Below, one piece after another: positions 43,349 through 52,762 of a stretch of 64,000 bases of DNA; the stretch's first letter is position 1, and each line of letters starts with the position of its first letter. The notes beneath the pieces were generated by a model that was given only the letters and a program-made list of their open reading frames with translations, ran no database searches and was not told the origin of the DNA. The stretch is from Gramella sp. MT6 (GTDB lineage: Bacteria; Bacteroidota; Bacteroidia; Flavobacteriales; Flavobacteriaceae): positions 434,001 through 498,000 of the forward strand of contig NZ_CP048410.1 in assembly GCF_019357415.1 (NCBI RefSeq), given 5' to 3'. A program made the translations under genes and the position numbers.

Positions 43349-44068
43349 TCATTCCTGAACTTTAAATCTTATAGGTATAGTATAAGATACAGGAACCGGC
43401 CTCCCAGCCTGGCGACCTGCTTTCATTTCAGGTAATTTACCAATAACTCTTCTGGCTTCTTCTTCAAGTTTAGGATGAGGCCCTCTGGCTTGAATATTCT
43501 CTACCAGACCGTTCTCATTAACTACAAACATTACTACCACAAGATTCGTACCAGTGAGACCAAGCTCAGAGCCTAATCCAGTATCGAATTCTCTATTTAC
43601 AAAATTACTGATTTTTGAGCTCATGCATTTTTTACGCTCATCGTTCCCCTCCAAATTCTCACAACCTGGAAACAAAGGCACCTCTTCAATAAAATCGAAT
43701 GGTACTTTTATAGGCTCATCTGGTTCTTCCGGCTCATTTATCTCTTCCGGCTCGGGCAAATCCTCAAGATCGAAATCGGTGGGTGCGACCACATCTTCAG
43801 TTACTTCCTCATCATCTGGAACTTCATCGATCTTATCAATGATCGTTTTTGGTGGAGGTGGAGGAGCAATTTCTGGAATAATGGTCACTGGTGGAGTTTC
43901 TTCTTCAAGATTATCCACCAAAACTTTATCATCATTCCAGGTTCTCTCATCATAGGTTTTCCAGTGGAAGGCCTGAAGCGTTAAAAATAATACCAGGATT
44001 AGTCCGATTTGAAGAAAGAGGACCCATCTCCGGCGAAGGTCTGCCTTCGGGTTTTTCTTAGGTTTCAT
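43349..44068 (-). CDS. Energy transducer TonB (paralog B)
   Basis: This 239-residue protein is plainly a duplicate of its neighbour. The two share the N-terminus KKNPKA, the same membrane-span position, WKTYD after the span, the cysteine pair (Cys136 and Cys148 in PGCENLEGNDERKKC), and a TonB_C domain ending YTIPIRFKVQE. The linker differs more: it is rich in Pro, Glu and Asp (LPEPEEINEPEEPDEP) with a shorter proline run. Divergence in the linker with conservation of the ends suggests separate partner receptors or lengths. A gap of 110 bases separates the two genes, so they may be transcribed independently. Confidence 0.93.
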   Translation of the reverse strand: MKPKKNPKADLRRRWVLFLQIGLILVLFLTLQAFHWKTYDERTWNDDKVLVDNLEEETPPVTIIPEIAPPPPPKTIIDKIDEVPDDEEVTEDVVAPTDFDLEDLPEPEEINEPEEPDEPIKVPFDFIEEVPLFPGCENLEGNDERKKCMSSKISNFVNREFDTGLGSELGLTGTNLVVVMFVVNENGLVENIQARGPHPKLEEEARRVIGKLPEMKAGRQAGRPVPVSYTIPIRFKVQE

Positions 44069-44099
44069 AAAATGTTAGTTAATAAAGGTTATAATTTAG

Positions 44100-44498
44100 C
44101 TAGGCAACTTTCTGCTTTAGCTTTTTCACCGTCGGCGCCATGACCATGAAAAACAAAACAGCAAGTACTACACCAGTAGAATTTGCCAGAACATCCCACC
44201 AATCGGGTGTCCTGTAACTGGTTAGGGTTCCCTGCAAAACCTCAATTAACATACCAAAAAGAAAAGATGCGAATGCCACCCATAGAAGATTGGCGGTATA
44301 TCGCTTAAAATCAGAGTGTTTAAATACAAAATACAGCTTCCACAAGAAAGCTAAAAACAAATATGCCCCGGCATGGAGCATTTTGTCTGTTGGATCAAAT
44401 CCACCTACACTAACTTTAAAGTCCATCACTATAAGAGAAAAATAAGTAATGGCACTCGTATAGACTAGCGCAATAAATAGTAATAATTTAGCTACCAA
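44100..44498 (-). CDS. VanZ family membrane protein
   Basis: The 132-residue protein has four membrane spans and the VanZ-like landmarks [15 protein letters not shown] near residue 40 and [31 protein letters not shown] near 80-110. VanZ proteins are small inner-membrane proteins of uncertain function, with one member giving low-level teicoplanin resistance; no such role is implied here. The start appears to be TTG at 44496-44498, overlapping the gcvH end by 11 bases, since no ATG lies before the first span. The gcvH-vanZ overlap suggests translational coupling. Confidence 0.85.
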   Translation of the reverse strand: MVAKLLLFIALVYTSAITYFSLIVMDFKVSVGGFDPTDKMLHAGAYLFLAFLWKLYFVFKHSDFKRYTANLLWVAFASFLFGMLIEVLQGTLTSYRTPDWWDVLANSTGVVLAVLFFMVMAPTVKKLKQKVA

Positions 44499-44868
44499 CT
44501 ACTTCCTTATATTCGTCTGCAGATAAAAGATCTTCAAGTTCTGAAGTATCAGAAAGTTTAATTTTGATCATCCAGCCTTCTCCGTAAGGATCGTTATTTA
44601 CTTTTTCTGGCTCATCTTCCAGGCTATCATTAAATTCAATGATCTCACCAGAAAGAGGCATATAAAGATCTGATACCGTCTTTACAGCTTCTACCGTTCC
44701 AAAAACCTCTTCTTTTTCAAGAGTCTCATCAAGAGTTTCAACCTCAACATATACGATATCCCCAAGCTCACCCTGGGCAAAATCTGTAACTCCAATAATT
44801 GCGGTATCGCCTTCTACTTTAACCCACTCGTGGTCTTTCGTGTATTTTAATTCTTGTGGAATATTCAT
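44488..44868 (-). CDS. gcvH: Glycine cleavage system H protein
   Basis: GcvH carries the aminomethyl group on a lipoyl arm between the P and T proteins of glycine cleavage. The 126-residue protein has the lipoylated Lys63 in [13 protein letters not shown], the KYTKDHEWV start, and the [16 protein letters not shown] end ([14 protein letters not shown]). Length is normal. The other gcv genes are not in the window, as is common when gcvH is separate. It has its own near-perfect promoter between its start and the sprA end. Confidence 0.97.
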   Translation of the reverse strand: MNIPQELKYTKDHEWVKVEGDTAIIGVTDFAQGELGDIVYVEVETLDETLEKEEVFGTVEAVKTVSDLYMPLSGEIIEFNDSLEDEPEKVNNDPYGEGWMIKIKLSDTSELEDLLSADEYKEVVGS

Positions 44869-44889
44869 AGTATAGTTTTAATAAGACCG

Positions 44890-44920
44890 CAAAGTTAGTT
44901 TTTTAGACGGATTGTTCAAA
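44890..44920 (-). promoter_or_regulatory. Predicted promoter of gcvH-vanZ
   Basis: The -33 TTTG (44917-44920) and the -7 TAACTTTG (44890-44897) are separated by exactly 19 bases on the minus strand, a full consensus match. It lies in the 62-base gap after sprA. Confidence 0.75.
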
Positions 44921-44930
44921 TAAGGCTTGA

Positions 44931-47900
44931 TTAATTTCCGAAATTATATATCAGGGTAAATCCAGATCTAATAGTGGTTTGAGGGAATGCCGTGGAAACA
45001 GCATACTCAGAGAACGTATGATCATAATAGAATCTGGCAGTTAAATTCCTGGTAAAAGCATAATCTGCCTTAAAATTAATAGACCAGATATCCTGCCCAG
45101 ATATAGTTTGCGCATTGGCAAGGTCAAGATATCTAACGATCGTGCGATTCTTCCTGTAAGAAACATCTGCCCTGAAATTAAGATCACTGCTTAAAACCCT
45201 TCTTCTTCCCCCCAGAGCAGTAGCGATTTTCAGATCTTTAATTCTATAACCGGTCCCCAGGGTATATTCATTACCGCTGTATTCCGTAAGGAGATTATTA
45301 TCAAAGCTGAATGCCAGCGAGCGGTCTTTCTGAATTTCGGCAAGGATCTGAATATTCCCTTTTGTCTCGAAGTCGATTCTTGCTAACGGCGTAAAAAGTT
45401 CTGTAAGTACAAGGTTGGAAAACAGCACAGGATTTTTAAAATCTCCTGCCTGGTTTAGATCTTCCGGACTCTCAGGGTCATAATCCAGGTTTGTCTGGAA
45501 CTGGTTCAATGTGTAATCTGAGCGGTATCCATGGTTTACAGAAAATCTTCTGAATTTATCCCTGAACCATTCAATTCTCATTAGGCCGGTATACTTAATA
45601 TTCCAGTTTGGAAGAGGAAAATCCCTGAAAGCTCCTAATTTTACCTGGCCTGCCTCCTTACCTGAATATGCCGCAATGAATGCTGGTAACAGTACCGCCT
45701 GATTTGTTTTACCAATTCCACGCGGATAACCTTCTTCATCTACATCTGTTGGATCTAATCCTCTATCTGCAGCCAGTCTCCGCGCAATCTCCAACCTATT
45801 CTCCCTGAATCTTTCAAAGGTTTCTGAACTGGCTTCAGTAGAATTACTAAATGAAGTTCTTATCAGGATAGTAGAAATATTAAAATTCCCATAGGTGTAT
45901 GGTGTCAAAGACTGATACTCCAGGGTTATTGGGTCTACCTTATAATTTTCTGAATAGTTCTCTGAAAAATTCTTCCTCCCGGTAAGTTCTATGGTAAGAT
46001 CTGGAAGAAAATCCAGTCCGGCCTGGTAATCCAGCTGTTCATTTTTAAGAGCAGTATATTGTTGGTTAAAGTTCTGGAAAAGGGTTAACCAACCTCTTTC
46101 CGCAGCCATATACCTAATATCATCCTGGAATCCGAAAGTAAAACCTGCGGTGGGCCTGAAAGTCCCCATAAAGCCAATACTTTCTGTATACCCTGGAAGA
46201 TAAATCCCCCTACTATTTCTATAATTAACCTGAAGTGTTTTAAGTCCGGTCGCGATATCCACAAAAGTATTATATCCTTTATTTGTTTTCACCTTGGGCT
46301 CTGCTGCTTCTTCTTCCTGATCATCATTAGGAGGCCCAAGTGTAGGTACACCGCGACTTCTCTCCTGGATGGTCTTGGCTTTACTATCAGATTTCTTTTC
46401 AACCAGGCCAACATAATTATACAGATCCTGCATATTTAAACTGGCATTGATTTGATGCGTATTTGAATTCTGAACGCTGTTCCCTATATCTGGAATTCCT
46501 TCAAGCTGCTGGAAGATCCTGGAACCTCTTTGCCATTGGAAATCTCCAGTATAAGAATAGGTTGCGTTGACAAAACTTAATACTGGCACTTTAGCAAATG
46601 GCAACTGGTAATTTACCTGAAGAGTCTGGAAATGCAGGTTTGGATCTCCTACATTAAAAAAATCGTCCCATAGTCCAATGCTATTATCTGCAAAACCTTC
46701 CTCGTCGATATAGTTCCTAATGATCCTGTTGTTACTCGCATTAAAAGAGAAACTCAGTGAGCGGGTGAGGTTATAGTTAACCCCATATTGCCAGTCAAAA
46801 AGATAATTTCTCTGGTATAAAGTAGGGATACCAATATCATTTTCACTAAGATCAAGTGATCTGAACTTTTGTTCGTTATACTGCCTGAAAATATTCGAGC
46901 TCGCATTGATATTGGAAGGAAGGTAATTAAAATTAAAATCTCTGAATAGCGCAAAGTAATCACTACTATCCAGCACTGCGATATTTTTTAGAGGCTCCAG
47001 AGTTTTTTCCGGGAAATTGAACTCATAAGTACCGCCTACCCTAACGCTTTGATCCAGGCTTTCTTCAATTTCAAAATCTCGATGATCTACCTGATTATAC
47101 GAAGTAGAAAAAGCGAAATTCTCAACATCGTATGGCATTGGCTTTTTCTCTCCTACCCTTTCTTTTCTAAGGCCAATTACATTAATACTTTGTCTTTTGG
47201 TATAAGACTGGGATTGCTTTTCTATTCTATCCCTTTCTTGGGGATCCTGAATATTCGCTAACCTGGTATCCAGCTCAACATCTAGAAATTCCTGGTCGTA
47301 TTTTGGAGTAATTAGCTCTTCTCCCCTGCTATAGTTTACCGGCACTTTTACTCCCCATTGCTTCGGCAGCAACTGTCCCATGTTAATATTGGTCACTACA
47401 TCATATTGCTGAAGATCTTCCCTGCTACGTTGATTTGGCCCCTGCTCTATGCTACCAAATCCAACAGTACTTCTTCTACCCGTGGCCGAAACATTGGCAA
47501 AATCTGCCAGGTTACTATCCATACTTACCACTCCGGCCCATCCGCCTTCATTCTTAAGATCTGATAATCTTAGCTCGTTGAACCACACTTCACCACAAAG
47601 ATCGCTCACTCCATCTACCCTGGTACCGTTCTTTACTCCAACCATAAGCAACCTGATATTCCCGAAGCTTGGATTCCCTTTTACTCCCAGTCTTAACCTA
47701 CCAAGGTCATAAGGCGCTTCAGCATCTATCTGCGCGAGCTCTTCAGTAAAGAAATTTAATTCTGTGGCATTCAAAGAAGGATCGCCCAGAACTGCTGTTT
47801 TTATTTGTTGTAGCAGATCCAATTCAAGATTGAGTCGGTTCACCTCTGGCCAGATCTCTTCAGGAGTGGTCGCACCGAATAAAGTTGTAGAAAGCGGGAT

Positions 47901-50900
47901 CTCTATCTGGTAAAAGTTATCGCTGAAATCTGTTCCCATTCTTATAAAAGCAACAAGCTGCCCATCCTTAAGCGGTGTTTCATTCACCACAGATTCAGCA
48001 TGAAGGAACATTTCCAAATTCTTATACTGGCGCATATCGATCTGGAAATTCTTATAAACTGCACGTGCATCCTGAGGTTGAAGATCACATACACTCAATG
48101 ATAATGACTGTTCATTTTGCCTGATATTAGAATTACTCTGATATAATTCTTCCCGTTCCACTCCAGGAGGAAGCACATAAGGAATTGGCTGGCGATTTTC
48201 ATTCTCCTCAATGTTCACCGCATTTACTTCAAACAGAGTATTAGGATTCTCAATCTGACCTTCGTCTTCAAATAAACTCTGAGTATATCTTCGGTAATCA
48301 CCTCGAACGAGATCCATGGTTCCAAACCTCAAAACGGTTGGGTCCTGAAATCCTGTAAGGAACATTCTTATAAATCTTATAGAGCGGAAATCTGCAATTC
48401 CACCTACAGCATCTGTAGGCTCAAAAATCGGTATTTTGAACTGCAACCATCTCACCGGTAATTCCTGCCCGTTCCTTAAAGTAGTAGTAAGTTCTTTAAC
48501 ATCTGTGATATACTGGTTATTATCAATATTCATCCCCTGGAAGAATGGGATCTCATATTCAAAATAACTATTGATGGTATTCATCGTGTTATCGCGGTTC
48601 ATATCTTCTGCAGTTGGCAGAGTGGTATTACCACGATTGGTATTGGTAACTTCGGTCGGGGAGTTACCCTCGGTCCCGTTATAATTTCGATAACGCTCAA
48701 GAATACTCCCGTCTGTATTCAGAAAATACTGGTAGTTATCTGCCGATGGATCTGGAAGATTCGCAAAGTCTGAAAATTTAGTTGCTTCATCTCCATCCTG
48801 TAATCCATCAAACCCTGCATCCTGCAAAGCCCTGGCAGCACCTTCGGTATCGAAAGCATATACCAGGGAATTATCTGCTGGTACTGCTCCAAAAGCGGTA
48901 TTAATAGTATTTGCCTCCCCTTCCCCTTCCGGAAGGCCATTTTCATATTGTTTTCTACCATCTTTTAAAACATCTTCAGAAATATTCCCCAGATTGAAAT
49001 TGATGGTACCCCCGGCCCTACCGGCATTTTCCGGATAAATATATGGATCCATCACCCAGAATTGGATATACTCCACATTAGATTGCTCAAAATTGGTAGT
49101 ATTGATAGATCGCATGATCCCACCAAAATTAGTGGATGGACTAGGTAAATTATTGCCCCCGGCAGCAGCGGGGTTATAGTTATATGGTCCTCTTTCAGCC
49201 GGATTATAAGCTACATCCATAGTGTAAACCACCTGCGATTGCCCCTGCACCACGTCTATATTCGGAAAAATCTCATTCATGGCGACCCTTCTCGCAGCAT
49301 AGGTAGAAATATCTGAATCACTTATCCCCGCAGGACGATTATTGCTGTAAAATACTGGATCTATAGTATACCAGGACATTTTAGCTCTTTTATAACCTAC
49401 TCCGAGGTCTCCATTAGATAATTCTCCACCAAATCCAATAGGCACACTGGAAAGCTCCCAGCTTAAAGGATTATTTATGTCTATTGAAGTCTGCGCTGCC
49501 TCAAAGTCATCGATATAGGTGGTTGCTTTCCCTCCAAAATCATCTGAAGCCGGTGATCCCGGAACCAGATAAGCAAATTCACCCCTAACAGATACATTGG
49601 ATTTTACATCTGTATCAATATTTGGCAATTTGTTCACCAGCCTGGTCAAGAAAGGAACTTCTGTACTGTAATTAAAATTAAGGCCGAGAATGGTATTGTT
49701 GATAGGCTCATATCCATAATTCGCCTTCTGGGTAAGTGGTCTTTCTTTCAGATTGATAAAAGTACCTCCAATCAGGAAATTTTCATTGAACTGGTGTTCA
49801 ACATTGATCCCCGTAAATCGTTTTGTTTGCTGACCGAAAAGAGCGTTATTTTCAGTGTTCACCTGGATGGGAATATCTGAAGCCAGCAATGCTTCATCCA
49901 GGATTTGAACTCTACCCAATTCATAGTTAACCACATAATCCACTCCTTCCTGAAGAATTCTTCCTCCGGCGGTCACGGTAACCGATCCCGGCGGAAGATT
50001 GAAACCTATAGGAATTCCTTCAACCTCAGCAGATTTATATCTTCCTTTTAACTGAAATTTGTTCTTATCTGCTTCTTCCTGTTCAGCCTGGGTCTTTGTG
50101 GTTCTATACATCGCCCTGAAGACATATCTCTCCTGGTTTTCATTCCAGGTTTCAGGAATATTATAATCCTCAGTACCTCCGTTAGGAGTTTCATCCAGTT
50201 TTTCGAATAAATGGCTACCAAAAGGTTCTACAGTGGTGAAAATAATATTACCGTTCTGAGGATCTATAGTGATCTGCGGAACATAATCAAAGAAACCGTC
50301 TCCTCCATTGATCGGGTCTCCGTTTACATTCAGATTATCCAGGTTAAAAACCCTAAGCAAAGGAGTTTCCAATACATCATCTGGCAAAGTAGTACCTTCT
50401 ACAGGTCTTATATAATTTAAAGGCTGCGGATCTGTATAGAGAATATTCATTCGGAAATCCTGTCGCTCCAGTTGATATGCCCCCAGGCTATAAATATTCT
50501 TCATCATCAGGTCCCAGATAGGCTCATTGACATTGATGATCGTACTTTTCAATAATTTCACTACCAGGTTCTGGCTTGCCCGGGTATTTGTTCCGGTATC
50601 GGGATTATCGTCCTGATCTTCATTGATCGCGTTTACCCCATCATTTGCAAACTCACCTACCTGATATACCTCTCCGTTGATCGTATATTGAAAAGCAACC
50701 CCGAGAACCTCATCATTGCTCAAACGCTGATTAAGAGTTATATATCCCAACTGAGTATTCACAGTATATTCAGAAGGTTTTAACTGCCTGGCGTTCTCCA
50801 GTTTGGCATAATCTGTACCTTCAGAAACAGTTACCCCGCCAAATCCCTGATCTACAGTTGAAATATCACGTATGGCCGGGGTTAACACAGATTCACCCGG

Positions 50901-52085
50901 ACCGGTTATTCCAAAAGGGTTAAAATCATTATTAAGGTTATCTGGAAAGGCTCCTGCCGGTTGATTAAAGAATCCTCCCGGGGGAGTATCTAACCCTATA
51001 TTTCCCGGAACATTGGTTTCCCCCAGATCCTGGATCGCAACGATATTTCGGGTATCCTGAATATTCTGAACATTATTGGTACGGTTGGTCACCCAAACCT
51101 GAATACGTTTTACCTGGATATTAGTATTAATGAAAGGGTAGTTTTCCAGGGCCTCATCATAGGTATCACGAAAATAATGAGCCAGGAAGAAGTGCCTGTC
51201 CTGATCGTAATCCAGGGCAAATTTCTCAAAATCTTCTACCGTGGCACCGCCTTCAACATTTACTGTTCTACGTTCCGACTTCTGCTCAGAAAAAACTCCG
51301 GTAATTCTGGTCTTCCCAAATTGCAGTTCGGTCTTAAAACCAAAAAGGCTCTGTGCTCCCTGGATAAGAGAGTTATTGAGAGCCATATTCACATTACCTA
51401 CCTCGATCTTTTGTACAATATCATCCTCATTGGGAGTATATTCCAGCTTTAACTGGTTCTGGAAATCGAAAGTAGATTCGGTATCGTAATTTGCAGTGAT
51501 CTGCAAGCGCTCTCCCACCTGCCCTAATAAGCTCAGGCTTATTCGCTGGTCAAAATCCAGGGAATAGTTTCGCCTGTTTCTGGGGGAAAATGCAGGATTA
51601 TCCTGTTTGGTATATAAAAGCCCCAGATCCATTTCTACTGAACCTTGTGGCACGATATTGATCTCTGAACCACCAAAAATGGTTTCAAAGAAATTACTGT
51701 TCACATAAAAATCTGGTAATAGATCCTTCTGAATGTCTTCTGCTCCTTCTTTTCTTCCTGAAAGCGCATCATTCTTCAGCTTGAAATAATTGCGCATTTC
51801 TTCCTGAAGTACGAGGTCTTCAAATTCCTGAGGAGTTAGAACAAGAGGTAATCCAAGATTGATCTCACCCAGGTTTTGCTTATAGAAATAACGGTTAAGT
51901 ACAGGGTCGTACTCATATTTTGAGATGATGCTTTCTGGATCTGGAAGACTTATTTCCCCAAGCACATATCCTGTTGCTGTGGTGTCCTGAGGCGTTTCCT
52001 GAGCCACAGAATCCAGCGAACACACCAGTATCATCAGGCAGGTAAGATATACCGGTACAGACAATTTAGAGTAATTGTTCCTCAA
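44931..52085 (-). CDS. sprA: Type IX secretion outer-membrane translocon protein SprA
   Basis: SprA is the very large outer-membrane barrel through which type IX substrates cross, and it is needed for gliding and chitinase secretion in Flavobacterium johnsoniae. The 2384-residue length fits only this family (also called Sov in Porphyromonas). A signal peptide is visible at about residues 10-29 (VPVYLTCLMILVCSLDSVAQ), followed by thousands of residues of beta-strand character with Asn/Asp-rich loops. The final strand ends IRSGFTLIYNFGN. The start is a TTG at 52083-52085, five bases after the ruvA stop; the next ATG would remove most of the signal peptide's charged end. No frameshift or internal stop is present over 7 kb. 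Confidence 0.95.
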   Translation of the reverse strand: MRNNYSKLSVPVYLTCLMILVCSLDSVAQETPQDTTATGYVLGEISLPDPESIISKYEYDPVLNRYFYKQNLGEINLGLPLVLTPQEFEDLVLQEEMRNYFKLKNDALSGRKEGAEDIQKDLLPDFYVNSNFFETIFGGSEINIVPQGSVEMDLGLLYTKQDNPAFSPRNRRNYSLDFDQRISLSLLGQVGERLQITANYDTESTFDFQNQLKLEYTPNEDDIVQKIEVGNVNMALNNSLIQGAQSLFGFKTELQFGKTRITGVFSEQKSERRTVNVEGGATVEDFEKFALDYDQDRHFFLAHYFRDTYDEALENYPFINTNIQVKRIQVWVTNRTNNVQNIQDTRNIVAIQDLGETNVPGNIGLDTPPGGFFNQPAGAFPDNLNNDFNPFGITGPGESVLTPAIRDISTVDQGFGGVTVSEGTDYAKLENARQLKPSEYTVNTQLGYITLNQRLSNDEVLGVAFQYTINGEVYQVGEFANDGVNAINEDQDDNPDTGTNTRASQNLVVKLLKSTIINVNEPIWDLMMKNIYSLGAYQLERQDFRMNILYTDPQPLNYIRPVEGTTLPDDVLETPLLRVFNLDNLNVNGDPINGGDGFFDYVPQITIDPQNGNIIFTTVEPFGSHLFEKLDETPNGGTEDYNIPETWNENQERYVFRAMYRTTKTQAEQEEADKNKFQLKGRYKSAEVEGIPIGFNLPPGSVTVTAGGRILQEGVDYVVNYELGRVQILDEALLASDIPIQVNTENNALFGQQTKRFTGINVEHQFNENFLIGGTFINLKERPLTQKANYGYEPINNTILGLNFNYSTEVPFLTRLVNKLPNIDTDVKSNVSVRGEFAYLVPGSPASDDFGGKATTYIDDFEAAQTSIDINNPLSWELSSVPIGFGGELSNGDLGVGYKRAKMSWYTIDPVFYSNNRPAGISDSDISTYAARRVAMNEIFPNIDVVQGQSQVVYTMDVAYNPAERGPYNYNPAAAGGNNLPSPSTNFGGIMRSINTTNFEQSNVEYIQFWVMDPYIYPENAGRAGGTINFNLGNISEDVLKDGRKQYENGLPEGEGEANTINTAFGAVPADNSLVYAFDTEGAARALQDAGFDGLQDGDEATKFSDFANLPDPSADNYQYFLNTDGSILERYRNYNGTEGNSPTEVTNTNRGNTTLPTAEDMNRDNTMNTINSYFEYEIPFFQGMNIDNNQYITDVKELTTTLRNGQELPVRWLQFKIPIFEPTDAVGGIADFRSIRFIRMFLTGFQDPTVLRFGTMDLVRGDYRRYTQSLFEDEGQIENPNTLFEVNAVNIEENENRQPIPYVLPPGVEREELYQSNSNIRQNEQSLSLSVCDLQPQDARAVYKNFQIDMRQYKNLEMFLHAESVVNETPLKDGQLVAFIRMGTDFSDNFYQIEIPLSTTLFGATTPEEIWPEVNRLNLELDLLQQIKTAVLGDPSLNATELNFFTEELAQIDAEAPYDLGRLRLGVKGNPSFGNIRLLMVGVKNGTRVDGVSDLCGEVWFNELRLSDLKNEGGWAGVVSMDSNLADFANVSATGRRSTVGFGSIEQGPNQRSREDLQQYDVVTNINMGQLLPKQWGVKVPVNYSRGEELITPKYDQEFLDVELDTRLANIQDPQERDRIEKQSQSYTKRQSINVIGLRKERVGEKKPMPYDVENFAFSTSYNQVDHRDFEIEESLDQSVRVGGTYEFNFPEKTLEPLKNIAVLDSSDYFALFRDFNFNYLPSNINASSNIFRQYNEQKFRSLDLSENDIGIPTLYQRNYLFDWQYGVNYNLTRSLSFSFNASNNRIIRNYIDEEGFADNSIGLWDDFFNVGDPNLHFQTLQVNYQLPFAKVPVLSFVNATYSYTGDFQWQRGSRIFQQLEGIPDIGNSVQNSNTHQINASLNMQDLYNYVGLVEKKSDSKAKTIQERSRGVPTLGPPNDDQEEEAAEPKVKTNKGYNTFVDIATGLKTLQVNYRNSRGIYLPGYTESIGFMGTFRPTAGFTFGFQDDIRYMAAERGWLTLFQNFNQQYTALKNEQLDYQAGLDFLPDLTIELTGRKNFSENYSENYKVDPITLEYQSLTPYTYGNFNISTILIRTSFSNSTEASSETFERFRENRLEIARRLAADRGLDPTDVDEEGYPRGIGKTNQAVLLPAFIAAYSGKEAGQVKLGAFRDFPLPNWNIKYTGLMRIEWFRDKFRRFSVNHGYRSDYTLNQFQTNLDYDPESPEDLNQAGDFKNPVLFSNLVLTELFTPLARIDFETKGNIQILAEIQKDRSLAFSFDNNLLTEYSGNEYTLGTGYRIKDLKIATALGGRRRVLSSDLNFRADVSYRKNRTIVRYLDLANAQTISGQDIWSINFKADYAFTRNLTARFYYDHTFSEYAVSTAFPQTTIRSGFTLIYNFGN

Positions 52086-52090
52086 TTTAC

Positions 52091-52672
52091 TTACAGCTTT
52101 TTAAGAGCCAGTTTGATTATAGCTTCTACGGTGGAATCTGGATCATCTTTAAGGATCTTCTCAACAACTTTGCCGGCCTGGCGCCTGTTATAACCCAAGA
52201 TCTCTAATGCAGATAACGCTTCTTCCTTATTAGTATTGTTCTGAGAGATGAAAACTTCATCGTCACCTAATACTTTTAGAACCTTGTCTTTAAGATCCAG
52301 GATCACCCGTTGGGCTGTTTTAGCACCAATACCCTTAACACTCTGGATCGTAGGTACGTCACCAGATGCGATCGCATCAATAACCTCTCTGGGTTGAAGC
52401 GATGACAACATCATCCTTGCTGTACTAGTTCCCACACCCGAAACGGAGATCAATAATTTGAAGATCTCTCTTTCAGATTTCTCTATAAAACCATATAAAG
52501 TATGTGAATCTTCTTTTACCTGAAGATAGGTATATAAACTGATTGCTTCAGAATCGGGAATAAGAGAAAAAGTATGCAGTGAGATATTTACGGTATATCC
52601 AATTCCGTTGCATTCAATAACAACGTATGTTGGATTTTTTTCAATTAATTGCCCCTTTAAATGATGGATCAT
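52091..52672 (-). CDS. ruvA: Holliday junction branch migration protein RuvA
   Basis: RuvA binds four-way DNA junctions and loads the RuvB motor. The 193-residue protein shows the OB-fold start MIHHLKGQLIEKNPTYVVI, the helix-hairpin-helix region (VSGVGTSTARMMLSSL and IQSVKGIGAKTAQRVILDLKDK at about 70-130), and the C-terminal RuvB-binding domain (ALEILGYNRRQAGKVVEKI). It lies five bases upstream of sprA, so the two are almost certainly cotranscribed, as in other flavobacteria. The ruvB gene is 8.4 kb away on the same strand. Confidence 0.97.
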   Translation of the reverse strand: MIHHLKGQLIEKNPTYVVIECNGIGYTVNISLHTFSLIPDSEAISLYTYLQVKEDSHTLYGFIEKSEREIFKLLISVSGVGTSTARMMLSSLQPREVIDAIASGDVPTIQSVKGIGAKTAQRVILDLKDKVLKVLGDDEVFISQNNTNKEEALSALEILGYNRRQAGKVVEKILKDDPDSTVEAIIKLALKKL

Positions 52673-52694
52673 GAAAAAAACTTGTGTTCGCTCT

Positions 52695-52702
52695 CAAATG
52701 TA
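52695..52702 (-). promoter_or_regulatory. Predicted -7 element of ruvA-sprA
   Basis: TACATTTG on the minus strand is an exact TAnnTTTG match 22 bases before the ruvA start. A -33 TTG is not seen at the right distance, because the maeB terminator occupies that position. Confidence 0.45.
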
Positions 52703-52715
52703 GTAAAATAAACTA

Positions 52716-52740
52716 AAGGCAGAAATTGAGTTTCTGCCTT
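52716..52740 (-). terminator. Hairpin downstream of the malic enzyme gene
   Basis: AAGGCAGAAA (52716-52725) pairs with TTTCTGCCTT (52731-52740) around TTGAG. On the minus strand it lies 23 bases after the maeB stop and precedes ruvA. Confidence 0.8.
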
Positions 52741-52762
52741 CTAATTTGAGTGTATTTATAAT

